Origin: Sinorhizobium sp. 8-89
GTDB lineage: Bacteria > Pseudomonadota > Alphaproteobacteria > Rhizobiales > Rhizobiaceae
NCBI RefSeq assembly: GCF_030124325.1
Contig: NZ_JASKLR010000005.1
Location: 248,001 to 312,000 of the forward strand
Direction: 5' to 3'
DNA: 64,000 nt
The notes under the pieces were generated by a model. The model made no database searches. It had not been told where the DNA came from and saw only the letters and a list, made by a program, of their open reading frames with translations. The stretch's first letter is position 1. Each line of letters begins with the position of its first letter. A program made the position numbers and the translations under genes. Below, piece after piece: positions 39,162-50,595 of the stretch.

Positions 39162-39665
39162 TCAGTTGGCGGTGTCGTTGCTGTTGGCAACTTGGGCACG
39201 GACCTTTTCTTCGGCCATGCGCTGGGCAAACATCTGAGCAAAATCGATCGGATCGATCATCAGCGGCGGGAAACCGCCATTGCGGGTTGCGTCGGAGACG
39301 ATCTGGCGCGCGAACGGGAAGAGAAGCCGCGGGCACTCGATGAAGAGCAGCGGCAGCATGTGTTCCTGCGGAAAACCGGAAACACGGAATACGCCGCCAT
39401 AGGCGAGTTCGACATTGAACAGAACCTTGTCGCCGTCCTTTGCTTCCGCATTCAGCGACAGGACGACGTCGAAATCGTTCTCGGCGAGCGGGTTAGCGTT
39501 GACGTTGACATTGATGTTGATCGACGGGGCGCGGTCACGAGCCTGCAGAGAACGCGGCGCACCGGGATTCTCGAAGGAAAAATCCTTGACATACTGGGCC
39601 AGGATATTGAGTGCAGGGCTTTGCTGGGCGCCGCCGTTGCCAGTGGATGCGGTATCAGTCGTCAT
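39162..39665 (-). CDS. secB: Protein-export chaperone SecB
   Basis: A 167-residue tetrameric chaperone that holds preproteins unfolded for SecA. The core is [60 protein letters not shown] and [20 protein letters not shown] with [11 protein letters not shown]. The ATG at 39665 follows a GGAAACCC box; an upstream start would add 14 unlike residues. Convergent with dnaQ. Confidence 0.96.
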   Translation of the reverse strand: MTTDTASTGNGGAQQSPALNILAQYVKDFSFENPGAPRSLQARDRAPSININVNVNANPLAENDFDVVLSLNAEAKDGDKVLFNVELAYGGVFRVSGFPQEHMLPLLFIECPRLLFPFARQIVSDATRNGGFPPLMIDPIDFAQMFAQRMAEEKVRAQVANSNDTAN

Positions 39666-39750
39666 AAGGGTTTCCTCGGACTTCAAATCGGTGAGGCCAT
39701 CTAACATTTCGGACTTGGGCTTACAACCCTTGCCATCCGGGCCTTTCCCA

Positions 39751-39853
39751 GAGCGCCGCGGGTCTTATCGACCGCGCGAAGAACGCTGTAGCATTTTGAA
39801 TTGCTGCACGTTTCATTCCTGGATCGGCTACGATTCAAGAAAACATGCAGCAG
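39751..39853 (-). repeat. Mosaic palindromic repeat, copy 4
   Basis: Reverse-oriented copy. The plus strand starts GAGCGCCGCGGGTCTTATCG, has ACGCTGTAGCATTTTGAATT and the degenerate hairpin TTCCTGGATCGG / TACGATTCAAGAA, and ends AAACATGCAGCAG. It lies in the secB-fxsA gap. Confidence 0.75.
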
Positions 39854-39966
39854 CGGCGCCAGACGAGCGATTTTCGCCTTGTCCGTACCTTCGCCTCACG
39901 CATTATAAACCCGTTCCCGGTGGATGGGGAAAAGCGCGAGGCGCCTTGTCGTTTGCCGCCGTGATT

Positions 39967-40473
39967 TCAGCGGGAAATCCGGTTCGTGGGCTTCGACCCA
40001 TCGTCATCCTTCTTTTCCCGAGAGAATTCATCCTCGTCCAGATCGATGACGCGTGGCCCCGTTCGCCTGCCGCTTTCGGCAGTACCGGAGCGATAAAAAC
40101 CGGTTCCGGCCGTCACTATAGTCAATCTTGTCTGCAGGAATGTGGCGACGGCGCGCCTTACCGGCGGAAGGAACAAGAACAGACCGATTATGTCGCTGAT
40201 GAAACCCGGAACGATCAGGAGGATCGCTGCGACGAAGACCAGCGCGCCCTCCAGAACGTCACGGCCCGGATCTCGGCCCGCGCGTGCCGACTCCTGCACG
40301 CGGCGAAACACCTCGAATCCCTGGATGCGCAGCAACGCGATACCGACCGCGCCGCTCAGGAATACGAGGAGCAGCGTCGCCAGCAGCCCGACTTCGCGAC
40401 CGACGATGACGAAGCCGGCGATTTCGGCGAGCGGAAGCCCGAGGATGACGAGCGGGAGGATCAAGGAACGCAT
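39967..40473 (-). CDS. fxsA: FxsA family cytoplasmic membrane protein
   Basis: A 168-residue FxsA-like protein. Named for relief of F-exclusion of phage T7 in E. coli; the cellular role is otherwise unknown. It has three to four membrane segments (LILPLVILGLPLAEIAGFVI, GLLATLLLVFLSGAVGIALL and ALVFVAAILLIVPGFISDII) and the family's RIQGFEVFRRVQESARAGRD cytoplasmic loop. The C-terminus is acidic and charged. The ATG at 40473 has GGGAG eight bases before it; a TTG five codons earlier is less supported. Confidence 0.9.
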   Translation of the reverse strand: MRSLILPLVILGLPLAEIAGFVIVGREVGLLATLLLVFLSGAVGIALLRIQGFEVFRRVQESARAGRDPGRDVLEGALVFVAAILLIVPGFISDIIGLFLFLPPVRRAVATFLQTRLTIVTAGTGFYRSGTAESGRRTGPRVIDLDEDEFSREKKDDDGSKPTNRISR

Positions 40474-40608
40474 CGGCGCCGCTCCCAAGAAGTTTCGTGC
40501 AATTGGTTGGCCTCCGGTTTAAGGGTGCGACATCGCCATTTGAATGGTTTATCCTTGCGGACTATATGGAATAGTTCAGAGAAATTCTAACAGCGGTTCC
40601 GGGTGGAA

Positions 40609-41313
40609 ATGGGCTCTTTTGACTTCATCACGTTTTTTTTCCTGATCGCTGCCGTGGTCATCTTCCTGCAGTTGCGCAGCGTTCTGGGGCGCCGGACCGG
40701 CAGTGAACGCCCGCCTTTCGATCCCTATTCGCCCCGCGAGGTGAGCAAGGGGCCGGAGAACGCCGACAATGGCAAGGTCGTGCAACTCCCCCGCCGCGAA
40801 AGTGCGGCTGAAGAGGAGTCCCGCTACACAGCCATCGATACCTTTGCCAAGGTTGGCACGCCTTTGAACGGCCAGCTCAGGGCACTGAGCGATGCCGACC
40901 GCAGCTTCAATCCGGAGGATTTCGTCAACGGCGCCAAGATGGCCTACGAGATGATCGTGATGGCTTTCGCGGATGGCGACCGCAAGACGCTCAAGGGCTT
41001 GTTGTCGCGCGAGGTCTACGAGGGCTTTGATGCCGCCATTTCCGAGCGGGAGGCCAGGGGCGAGGTGGTCAAATCCACCTTTGTCGGCATCGAGAAGGCC
41101 GACATCACCCATGCGGAGATCAAGGACAACGAGGAAAATATCACCGTCCGGATCATCAGCCAGCTCATCTCGGCCACCTATGACAAGCAGGGCAAGCTGA
41201 TCGACGGCGATGCCGACTCCGTTGCCGAAGTGAACGACCTCTGGACCTTTTCGCGTGATATCCGGTCGCGCGATCCCAACTGGAAACTGATCGCCACAGA
41301 ATCGGAAAACTGA
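40609..41313 (+). CDS. Tim44-like domain protein (TimA)
   Basis: A 234-residue protein with an N-terminal membrane segment (FITFFFLIAAVVIFLQL) and a C-terminal Tim44-like domain (FVNGAKMAYEMIVMAFADGD, RKTLKGLLSREVYEGFDAAI and DLWTFSRDIRSRDPNWKLIA). The mitochondrial relative Tim44 tethers the import motor; in alphaproteobacteria the protein faces the inner membrane and its partner is uncertain. The middle is charged and likely disordered. A GTG at 40603 is an alternative start. It heads the timA-mltA-smr-xre row, where genes are close or overlapping. Confidence 0.85.
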   Translation: MGSFDFITFFFLIAAVVIFLQLRSVLGRRTGSERPPFDPYSPREVSKGPENADNGKVVQLPRRESAAEEESRYTAIDTFAKVGTPLNGQLRALSDADRSFNPEDFVNGAKMAYEMIVMAFADGDRKTLKGLLSREVYEGFDAAISEREARGEVVKSTFVGIEKADITHAEIKDNEENITVRIISQLISATYDKQGKLIDGDADSVAEVNDLWTFSRDIRSRDPNWKLIATESEN

Positions 41314-41320
41314 GGCGATC

Positions 41321-42427
41321 ATGGCCTTTCATCTCGAGCCGGTCGCCTTTTCGGACTTGCCGGGTTGGCAAGCGGACGACCCGAGACCCGTCATTGCGGC
41401 TCTTCGGCGCTGTCATCACCACGTCGCCACGGCCAAGCCGTACAAGACGGGCTCGCTCGGCATTTCCGTGGCCGACCTGTTGCCCGCTTTCGAGGCGGCC
41501 GGCACGAACGTTTCTGGTCCGACGGCTGCGCGCGCCTTCTTCGAGGAGCAGTTCCTACCGTTCAGGGTCCGGACCGGCGAGGGCGGCACGGGCTTCGTCA
41601 CCGCTTTTTACGAGCCGGAGGTCGAGGTTCGTGCCGAGGCGGATGAGATCTTTCGCTTTCCCTTCTATCGCAGACCGGCCGATTTGATCGATATCGACGA
41701 CGCGAACCGCCCGGAAGGCATGGATTCCTATTTCGCCTTCGGTCGCCTTTCGGGCGATCAGATCGAAGAGCACCCGGACCGCCAGGCGATCGATGGGGGC
41801 TTTCTCGCGGGGCGCGGGCTTGAGATCGCCTATGCCCGCTCGAAGGTCGACGTTTTTTTCGTTCATGTGCAGGGTGCAGCCCGACTGGTCTATCCGGACG
41901 GATCGCGTCGCCGCATCACCTATGCGGCAAAGACCGGGCACCGCTTTTCAGCAATCGGAAAGCTGCTGATCGATCGCGGAGAAATAGATACCGCGACCGT
42001 GTCCATGGCCAGCATCCGCAATTGGCTTGCCGCGCATCCTGAAAAGGTGGACGAAGTTCTGTGGCACAATCGGTCCTTCATCTTCTTTCGCGAGGCGTCG
42101 GTAGACGAGGAAGACCTAGGCCCCGTTGCCGCGGCAAAGGTGCCGCTGGAGCCGGGCCGGTCGCTTGCCATCGATCGGCTCATTCACACCTTCGGCGTCC
42201 CCTTCTACATCGCCAGCGAGACCCTGACCCATCTCGACGGCGGGCGTTCGTTCGCGCGTCTGATGCTCGCGCTGGACACCGGTTCTGCGATCGTCGGGCC
42301 TGCGCGGGGAGACATCTTCACCGGATCCGGTAACGCGGCGGGCGATCTCGCGGGATCGGTGCGCAATGCGGCGGACTTCTTCATCTTCGTTCCTCGTGCG
42401 GCCGCGGCCAGATACCGCCATGGCTAA
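41321..42427 (+). CDS. mltA: Membrane-bound lytic murein transglycosylase A
   Basis: A 368-residue enzyme that cleaves peptidoglycan with formation of 1,6-anhydro-muramyl products. It carries the MltA domain (GTGFVTAFYEPEVEVRAEAD and RLSGDQIEEHPDRQAIDGGF) and the C-terminal 3D domain (DTGSAIVGPARGDIFTGSGN with the catalytic aspartates). No clear signal peptide or lipobox is visible at MAFHLEPVAFSDLPGW, so export or true start is unresolved. It starts 7 bases after timA and overlaps smr by 8 bases. Confidence 0.9.
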   Translation: MAFHLEPVAFSDLPGWQADDPRPVIAALRRCHHHVATAKPYKTGSLGISVADLLPAFEAAGTNVSGPTAARAFFEEQFLPFRVRTGEGGTGFVTAFYEPEVEVRAEADEIFRFPFYRRPADLIDIDDANRPEGMDSYFAFGRLSGDQIEEHPDRQAIDGGFLAGRGLEIAYARSKVDVFFVHVQGAARLVYPDGSRRRITYAAKTGHRFSAIGKLLIDRGEIDTATVSMASIRNWLAAHPEKVDEVLWHNRSFIFFREASVDEEDLGPVAAAKVPLEPGRSLAIDRLIHTFGVPFYIASETLTHLDGGRSFARLMLALDTGSAIVGPARGDIFTGSGNAAGDLAGSVRNAADFFIFVPRAAAARYRHG

Positions 42428-42986
42428 GGAAAAGAAGCTTTCGCCAGAGGATCGCATTCTTTGGGGGAAGGTCGCACGTTCGACCAGGCCCATGCCCGGC
42501 CGCCTCGACGATCTTGCGGATCTGCTTGGCGAGAGCGAAAGGGAGTCGCTCGCCGCGGCGCCGGAATCTCCGACCGTTGCGGCAGCCTCGCCTGAGAAAA
42601 GTGAAAAGGGCTTTGCGCTCAGCAAAGGCAAGCCCGAGCGCCGTCACCATCCGCTCGAGAGACCGGTGAAACGCAAGCTCTCAAAGGGCCGTCTGGCGCT
42701 CGAAGCGCGGATCGACCTGCACGGCATGATCCAGAGTGAAGCGCATGGCCTCCTGTTGCAGTTTCTCCTCAAGGCGCACGAGCGCGGCCTTCGCCACGTG
42801 CTGGTCATCACTGGCAAGGGCACGTCGCTCGGTAGCGATGGCGCGCTGAAAAGGGCGGTGCCGCTCTGGTTTTCGCTTCCGGAGTTCCGGTCTCTGATCT
42901 CGTCCTACGAGCCGGCGGCGCGAAACCATGGCGGTGAGGGCGCTCTTTATGTCCGCTTGGCGCGTGCCAAGGGTAGTGCGATATGA
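42420..42986 (+). CDS. Smr/MutS2-domain protein
   Basis: A 188-residue protein with a charged N-terminal half and a C-terminal Smr domain. The domain shows the LDLHG-type motif as RIDLHGMIQSEAHGLLLQFL, HVLVITGKGTSLGSDGALKR and GGEGALYVRL. Smr domains cleave RNA or nick branched DNA; which applies is not known for this stand-alone form. The ATG lies inside the end of mltA and the stop overlaps the xre start (ATGA). Confidence 0.88.
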   Translation: MAKEKKLSPEDRILWGKVARSTRPMPGRLDDLADLLGESERESLAAAPESPTVAAASPEKSEKGFALSKGKPERRHHPLERPVKRKLSKGRLALEARIDLHGMIQSEAHGLLLQFLLKAHERGLRHVLVITGKGTSLGSDGALKRAVPLWFSLPEFRSLISSYEPAARNHGGEGALYVRLARAKGSAI

Positions 42987-43360
42987 CGCCCTTTGGCGAG
43001 GCCATGCGCGAACTGCGGCGCAGGAAGGGCGTGTCGCAAAAGCAGATGGCGGCTGCGATCGGCGTTTCCGCGGCCTACCTTTCAGCGCTTGAACACGGCA
43101 AACGGGGGGCGCCGAGCTTCGACTTCCTTCAACGCGTCGCCGGCTATTTCAACGTCATCTGGGACGAGGCGGACGAACTCTTCCGGATCGCCGACATTTC
43201 CGACCCGAAGGTCGTACTCGACACATCCGGCCTGCCGCCCGGCCACACCGCGTTTGCCAACCGGTTGAGCGGACAGATTCGCAGTTTGTCGGAAGAGACG
43301 ATCCGGGCTTTGGAAGATGTTTTGGAAAAAGCCACAATTCCTGATAATGACAGGGGATGA
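42983..43360 (+). CDS. XRE-family transcriptional regulator
   Basis: A 125-residue protein with an N-terminal XRE helix-turn-helix (MRELRRRKGVSQKQMAAAIG, then VSAAYLSALEHGKRGAPSFD) and a hydrophilic C-terminal part without another recognised domain. Its start overlaps the smr stop, so it is the last gene of the timA-mltA-smr row. It lies 135 bases before gyrB, and a role in control of either is possible but not shown. Confidence 0.88.
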   Translation: MTPFGEAMRELRRRKGVSQKQMAAAIGVSAAYLSALEHGKRGAPSFDFLQRVAGYFNVIWDEADELFRIADISDPKVVLDTSGLPPGHTAFANRLSGQIRSLSEETIRALEDVLEKATIPDNDRG

Positions 43361-43489
43361 AAGCCTTTCCCGGCCGTCTCGCGCGGCCCGGGATTTGGAA
43401 CCCGTGGACAAATTTCCTATATTCCGCGAGGCCTCCCGCGCTGTGATTCGCACTGAATCACGCCGTTCGCAAAACCTGGAAAGACCTGA

Positions 43490-45931
<2,442 letters not shown>

Positions 45932-45959
45932 TCCGCTTGATCGCAGGATCCAGATCTGG

Positions 45960-45988
45960 CCGGCGCCGAAAGGCGCCGGTCTTCTTTT
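45960..45988 (+). terminator. Rho-independent terminator of gyrB
   Basis: CCGGCGCC (45960-45967) and GGCGCCGG (45972-45979) form a perfect stem with a GAAA tetraloop, followed by TCTTCTTTT. It separates gyrB from the convergent nitroreductase gene. Confidence 0.9.
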
Positions 45989-45994
45989 ACGCCG

Positions 45995-46591
45995 TCAGTC
46001 GGCCTTGAACTGGCCTTCGAAGACGAAGTCGGCGAGCGGCTTGCGCTGGCTCGGTTTTTCCCGCTCGCGCAGATCGTCCGGCAGCGTGGACGGATCGGCA
46101 AGTTTGCCGATCGCGACGGCGGCTTCGACCCGGTAGTGTTCCGGTACGCCGAGCACGCGCATGGCCTTGTCCCGGTCAATCCCCGCCATCGCATGAGCGT
46201 ACAACCCCGCAAGCCGGGTCTGCAGCGCGAGCGCCAACCATGAAGCGCCGGTGTCGAAGGCGTGTGTGTAGGCCGGTCGCATCTCGCCGGTCGAGGTAAG
46301 CCTATGGGTCTTCGAAAGAATGATGACGATCGCCGCGGCGTTTTTCGCCCAGCGCTGGTTGCTTTCATCAAGAATGTCCAAGAGCGACGCAAAGTGCTCG
46401 GTACCGCGGCGGGCATAGACGAAGCGCCAGGGTTGGTTGTTGCTCGCCGAAGGTGCCCAACGTGCCGCTTCAAAGAGGGCAAGCAGATCCTTTTCGCTGA
46501 TTTCCTCGCCGGTAAAGGCGCGCGGCGACCAGCGCTCCAGGAAGATCGAGTGGATCGGGTGGTCGGCTCTTCTATGGTTGATTTCTGTCAC
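45995..46591 (-). CDS. Nitroreductase-family protein
   Basis: A 198-residue flavoprotein-like protein of the nitroreductase superfamily. FMN-binding words are LERWSPRAFTGEEISEKDLL, ARWAPSASNNQPWRFVYARR and the C-terminal AVAIGKLADPSTLP. Members reduce nitro compounds, quinones or enones with NAD(P)H; the substrate here is not predictable. It is divergent from the decarboxylase gene with a 137-base gap. Confidence 0.88.
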   Translation of the reverse strand: MTEINHRRADHPIHSIFLERWSPRAFTGEEISEKDLLALFEAARWAPSASNNQPWRFVYARRGTEHFASLLDILDESNQRWAKNAAAIVIILSKTHRLTSTGEMRPAYTHAFDTGASWLALALQTRLAGLYAHAMAGIDRDKAMRVLGVPEHYRVEAAVAIGKLADPSTLPDDLREREKPSQRKPLADFVFEGQFKAD

Positions 46592-46728
46592 AAACGAACA
46601 TCCTTATTTGCGCGTGAATCCTTTTGGGAGATCCCAAAGACTCGATGGTGGCCAGGAGGGCGGATTCGGCGTCACGCTACAAAAGTTCCAGCATCGATGG
46701 AACCGCAACATGGAAATGGGAGGGAACG

Positions 46729-48135
46729 ATGGATGAGGCAACGTTCAGACATTGGTCAGCCAGGGCCGCGGATTGGGGTGTGGACTACCGGCAATCCCTT
46801 CGGGATCGTCCCGTCCGAGCGCAGACGGAAGCCGGTGAGATAGCGGGCCAAATCGCGCAATCCCCACCGGAAGCCGGCGAGGCCATGGAGCGGATCTTCG
46901 AGGATTTCGAGAAGGTTATCATGCCGGGCATGACACACTGGCAGCACCCGCGTTTCTTTGCCTATTTCCCCGCCAATGCAGCGCCCGTCTCGGTCGTCGC
47001 AGAATACTTGGTTACCGCAGTCGCGGCGCAATGCATGCTCTGGCAGACCTCGCCGGCAGCGACCGAGCTCGAGGCGAAGATGCTGGATTGGTTGCGGCAG
47101 GCGATCGGACTGCCGGCGGATTTTTCCGGTGTCATTCAGGATTCCGCGTCGTCGGCCACGCTCGCCGCCGTTCTGGTGATGCGGGAGAAGGCCTTGGCCT
47201 GGAACGGCAATCGGGCAGGGCTCGCCGCCAATCCTAAAGTCCGCGTCTATTCCTCCGACCAGGTCCACACCTCGATCGACCGCGCCATCTGGGTGAGCGG
47301 CATAGGCGAAGAGAACCTCGTCCGCATACCGACGGTCGGCGAGCGTCGGGCGATGGACTGCGTTGCCCTTGCCGCGGCGATCGAGGCGGACCGCAAGGCA
47401 GGTTATGTTCCGGCGGGCATCATCGCTTGCACCGGCGGGACAAGTGTCGGCGCCTGCGATGATATTGCCGAGGTTGTCCGTGTCGCGAGAGGACATGGCC
47501 TTTATGTCCACGTGGACGCCGCCTGGGCGGGGGCAGCGATGATCTGCGAGGAATTCCGCCCACTCTGGCAGGGCGTCGAAGGCGCCGATTCGGTCGTCTT
47601 CAATCCGCACAAATGGCTCGGTGCACAGTTCGACTGCTCCGCCCATTTCCTCCGCAACCCTGACGATCTGGTGCGCTCCCTGGCCATCCAGCCGGAATTC
47701 CTGAAGACCCATGGGCAGGACGGCGTCGTCAACTACTCCGAATGGTCGGTGCCGCTGGGCCGGCGCTTCCGCGCCCTCAAGCTCTGGTTTCTGTTGCGCT
47801 TCCACGGGCTTTCAGGACTGAGGCAAATGATCCGCAACCATGTGCGCTGGGCCGAGAATCTGGCGGAGCGCTTGCGGAACGAACCGAGCTTCGAAATCGT
47901 TACAGAACCGGTTCTGTCTCTCTTTTCGTTCCGACATGCCGGCGGCTCCGATGCCGACGCCCATAATCTCGCTCTGGTGAAGGCGATCAACGACGACGGC
48001 CGGATCTACCTGACGCAGACGCGCGTCGACGGGCGCATTGCCATCCGGTTCCAGGCGGGGCAATTCAGCATGACGCAGGATGATGCAGAAACGGCGTTCA
48101 AGGTGATTGTCGAACTGTCTAAAAAAGTTGTATAA
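46729..48135 (+). CDS. PLP-dependent group II decarboxylase
   Basis: A 468-residue fold-type I PLP enzyme of the aromatic-L-amino-acid / diaminobutyrate / glutamate decarboxylase group. The cofactor lysine is in ADSVVFNPHKWLGAQFDCSA; other conserved words are MTHWQHPRFFAYFPANAAPV, VIQDSASSATLAAVLVMREK and LYVHVDAAWAGAAMICEEFR. The residues after MTHWQHPRFFAYFP point to aromatic-amino-acid decarboxylase-like enzymes, but substrate choice cannot be read from sequence alone. The ATG at 46729 has GGGAGGG just before it. The neighbouring aldehyde dehydrogenase at 48168 may handle an aldehyde derived from the amine product. Confidence 0.85.
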   Translation: MDEATFRHWSARAADWGVDYRQSLRDRPVRAQTEAGEIAGQIAQSPPEAGEAMERIFEDFEKVIMPGMTHWQHPRFFAYFPANAAPVSVVAEYLVTAVAAQCMLWQTSPAATELEAKMLDWLRQAIGLPADFSGVIQDSASSATLAAVLVMREKALAWNGNRAGLAANPKVRVYSSDQVHTSIDRAIWVSGIGEENLVRIPTVGERRAMDCVALAAAIEADRKAGYVPAGIIACTGGTSVGACDDIAEVVRVARGHGLYVHVDAAWAGAAMICEEFRPLWQGVEGADSVVFNPHKWLGAQFDCSAHFLRNPDDLVRSLAIQPEFLKTHGQDGVVNYSEWSVPLGRRFRALKLWFLLRFHGLSGLRQMIRNHVRWAENLAERLRNEPSFEIVTEPVLSLFSFRHAGGSDADAHNLALVKAINDDGRIYLTQTRVDGRIAIRFQAGQFSMTQDDAETAFKVIVELSKKVV

Positions 48136-48167
48136 GTTCTGTAGTTTTTTCCGAGGAAGGACGCGCC

Positions 48168-49622
48168 ATGAACTTGAAAGATCCGTCGCTGTTTCGCCAG
48201 GCCGCTCTCGTCGGCGAAAACTGGATCGAAGCCGACCCGAAAAACGCGATCGAGGTGAACAATCCGGCGACCGGTGAGATCATCGGCCGTGTTCCGAAGC
48301 TTGGCGCCGCCGAAACCCGGGCTGCAATTGAAACCGCAGCGCGGGCGCAGAAGGAATGGGCGGCACGCACCGCCAAGGAGCGCTCCACCATCCTGCGTCG
48401 CTGGTTCGAGCTGATAATCGAGAACAAGGACGATCTCGGCCGGATTCTGACGACCGAACAGGGCAAGCCGCTGGCGGAAGCGACCGGCGAAATCGTCTAC
48501 GGCGCAAGCTTCATCGAATGGTTCGCGGAAGAGGCGCGTCGCGTCTATGGCGACATCGTGCCCGGCCATCAGAAGGACAAGCGCATCCTGGTGATGAAAC
48601 AGCCGATTGGCGTCGTCGCGGCCATCACGCCCTGGAACTTCCCCAACGCGATGATCACCCGCAAAGCCGGACCCGCATTTGCCGCCGGCTGCGCGATGGT
48701 GCTGAAGCCCGCCGCACAGACGCCCTTCTCGGCGATTGCGATTGCCGTTCTTGCCGAACGCGCCGGCATGCCGAAGGGCCTCTTCAGCGTCATCACCGGC
48801 TCGGCGCGCGAAATCGGCGCCGAGATGACCTCGAACCCGACCGTGCGCAAGCTGACCTTTACCGGCTCGACCGAAGTCGGCGCCGAGCTCTATCGCCAGA
48901 GCGCGACCACGATCAAGAAGCTTGGTCTCGAGCTTGGCGGCAACGCGCCCTTCATCGTCTTCGACGATGCCGACCTCGATGCGGCAGTCGAGGGTGCGCT
49001 GATCGCCAAGTTCCGCAACAATGGCCAGACCTGCGTCTGTGCCAACCGCATCTATGTTCAGGACGGTGTCTACGAGGCCTTCTCCGAAAAGCTTGCCGCC
49101 GCCGTCGCCAAGTTGAAGACCGGCAACGGCATGGAAGAAGGCGTCATTCTGGGGCCGCTGATCGACCAGCCGGCGCTCGCCAAGGTCGAGGAGCATGTGG
49201 CCGATGCGCTTGCCAAGGGCGCTCGCGTGGTCCAGGGCGGCAGGCGCCATGCCCTCGGCGGCACGTTCTTCGAGGCAACGGTGCTGGCCAACGTCACCCA
49301 GGCGATGGCCATCGCGCGCGAGGAGACCTTCGGGCCCGTGGCCCCGCTCTTCCGCTTCAAGGACGAGGCCGATGTGATCGCCCAAGCCAACGACACGGAG
49401 TTCGGCCTTGCTTCCTATTTCTACGCCAAGGATCTCGCGCGCGTTTTCCGTGTCGCGGAAGCGCTGGAATACGGCATGGTCGGCGTCAATACCGGGCTCA
49501 TCTCCACAGCCGAGGCGCCGTTCGGCGGTGTCAAGCTTTCCGGCCTCGGCCGCGAAGGCTCGAAATACGGCATCGAGGAGTTCATGGAGATCAAGTACGT
49601 CTGCCTCGGCGGTATTGCCTGA
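48168..49622 (+). CDS. gabD: NAD(P)-dependent succinate-semialdehyde dehydrogenase
   Basis: A 484-residue aldehyde dehydrogenase. Motifs: VAAITPWNFPNAMITRKAGP, FTGSTEVGAELYRQ, the active-site glutamate in LGLELGGNAPFIVFDDADLD and the nucleophile Cys in NNGQTCVCANRIYVQ. The FNEWFAEEARRVYGD-like FIEWFAEEARRVYGDIVPGH and the C-terminal EYGMVGVNTGLISTAEAPFG are typical of GabD. It oxidises succinate semialdehyde to succinate; close relatives oxidise lactaldehyde or glutarate semialdehyde. It follows the decarboxylase by 32 bases and has its own terminator. Within the sugar cluster context, a role on L-lactaldehyde is possible but unproven. Confidence 0.88.
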   Translation: MNLKDPSLFRQAALVGENWIEADPKNAIEVNNPATGEIIGRVPKLGAAETRAAIETAARAQKEWAARTAKERSTILRRWFELIIENKDDLGRILTTEQGKPLAEATGEIVYGASFIEWFAEEARRVYGDIVPGHQKDKRILVMKQPIGVVAAITPWNFPNAMITRKAGPAFAAGCAMVLKPAAQTPFSAIAIAVLAERAGMPKGLFSVITGSAREIGAEMTSNPTVRKLTFTGSTEVGAELYRQSATTIKKLGLELGGNAPFIVFDDADLDAAVEGALIAKFRNNGQTCVCANRIYVQDGVYEAFSEKLAAAVAKLKTGNGMEEGVILGPLIDQPALAKVEEHVADALAKGARVVQGGRRHALGGTFFEATVLANVTQAMAIAREETFGPVAPLFRFKDEADVIAQANDTEFGLASYFYAKDLARVFRVAEALEYGMVGVNTGLISTAEAPFGGVKLSGLGREGSKYGIEEFMEIKYVCLGGIA

Positions 49623-49648
49623 GGCGGCCAACCACCGGTGTTGATGCA

Positions 49649-49682
49649 AAACCGGCCGGGAGCCCTGGCCGGTTTTCTTTTG
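49649..49682 (+). terminator. Rho-independent terminator of gabD
   Basis: AAACCGGCC (49649-49657) pairs with GGCCGGTTT (49667-49675), nine base pairs with a nine-base loop, followed by a T-rich TCTTTTG tract. Confidence 0.9.
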
Positions 49683-49762
49683 CCGGGAAGAAGTTAGTCT
49701 TCATAATCGATTCTAATGCCCGGCGGACTTTCCCATGATCCGTCCGGAAGAGGAGACCGATC

Positions 49763-50563
49763 ATGCCGGCCCCGAAAAACCCCTTTAAAGCGGCGATCCG
49801 CGAAAACCGTTTCCAGCTCGGCCTGTGGGTGGCGCTGGCCAATCCCTACGCCGCCGAAGTCGTGGCCGATAGCGGTTACGATTGGCTGCTGATCGACGGC
49901 GAGCATGCTCCGAACGATCTACCGCTTCTCTCGGCGCAGTTCCGCGCGATCGCGGGGCGCGCCAGCCATCCGATCGTTCGTCTGCCCGTCGGCGATACGG
50001 CGCTCATCAAGCAGGCGCTCGACACAGGCGTTCAGACCCTGCTGATCCCCATGGTCGATAGCGTCGAGCAGGCGCGGCAACTGGTCCGCGCCGTTCGTTA
50101 TCCGCCGCACGGCATTCGCGGCGTCGGCGCCGCTCTTGGCCGCGCCTCGAATTTCGGGCGGATCGGCGATTATCTGCAGACGGCCAACGAGGAGATTTGC
50201 CTCATCCTGCAGATCGAGAGCCGCAAGGGGCTGGATGCGATCGACGCCATCGCCGCGCTCGACGGCGTGGACGGCCTCTTCATCGGCCCCGCCGACCTCG
50301 CCGCGGACATGGGCCATCTCGGCAATTCCGGCCACCCCGAAGTCCGGGCCGCCATTGTCGATGCTTTCGCGCGCATCAAACGCGCCGGCAAGGCGCGCGG
50401 CATCATGACCCTCGATCTTGCCCAAGCGCGCGATTACCGCGATCTTGGCGCGGATTTCATGGCCATCGGCACGGACGTCACACTCCTTGTCAGCGCGACG
50501 CAGCGCTTGCGGCAGGAATTTTCAGGCGAGCAACAAACCTCGAGGCCCGAATCCGGATACTGA
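49763..50563 (+). CDS. HpcH/HpaI-type 2-keto-3-deoxy acid aldolase
   Basis: A 266-residue class II aldolase of the HpcH/HpaI family, which splits 2-oxo-3-deoxy acids into pyruvate and an aldehyde. Family words: LGLWVALANPYAAEVVADSG, DWLLIDGEHAPNDL, metal and substrate sites in LILQIESRKGLDAIDAIAAL and VDGLFIGPADLAADMGHLGN. GarL, HpaI and RhmA (YfaU) are the characterised relatives. It stands before the sugar cluster but is separated from it by the minus-strand GntR gene. If it acts there, it would cleave 2-keto-3-deoxy-L-fuconate or a related acid to pyruvate and L-lactaldehyde. Confidence 0.85.
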   Translation: MPAPKNPFKAAIRENRFQLGLWVALANPYAAEVVADSGYDWLLIDGEHAPNDLPLLSAQFRAIAGRASHPIVRLPVGDTALIKQALDTGVQTLLIPMVDSVEQARQLVRAVRYPPHGIRGVGAALGRASNFGRIGDYLQTANEEICLILQIESRKGLDAIDAIAALDGVDGLFIGPADLAADMGHLGNSGHPEVRAAIVDAFARIKRAGKARGIMTLDLAQARDYRDLGADFMAIGTDVTLLVSATQRLRQEFSGEQQTSRPESGY

Positions 50564-50595
50564 GCGCGGCCGAGTTGAGATAACCCGGTAGCCGG

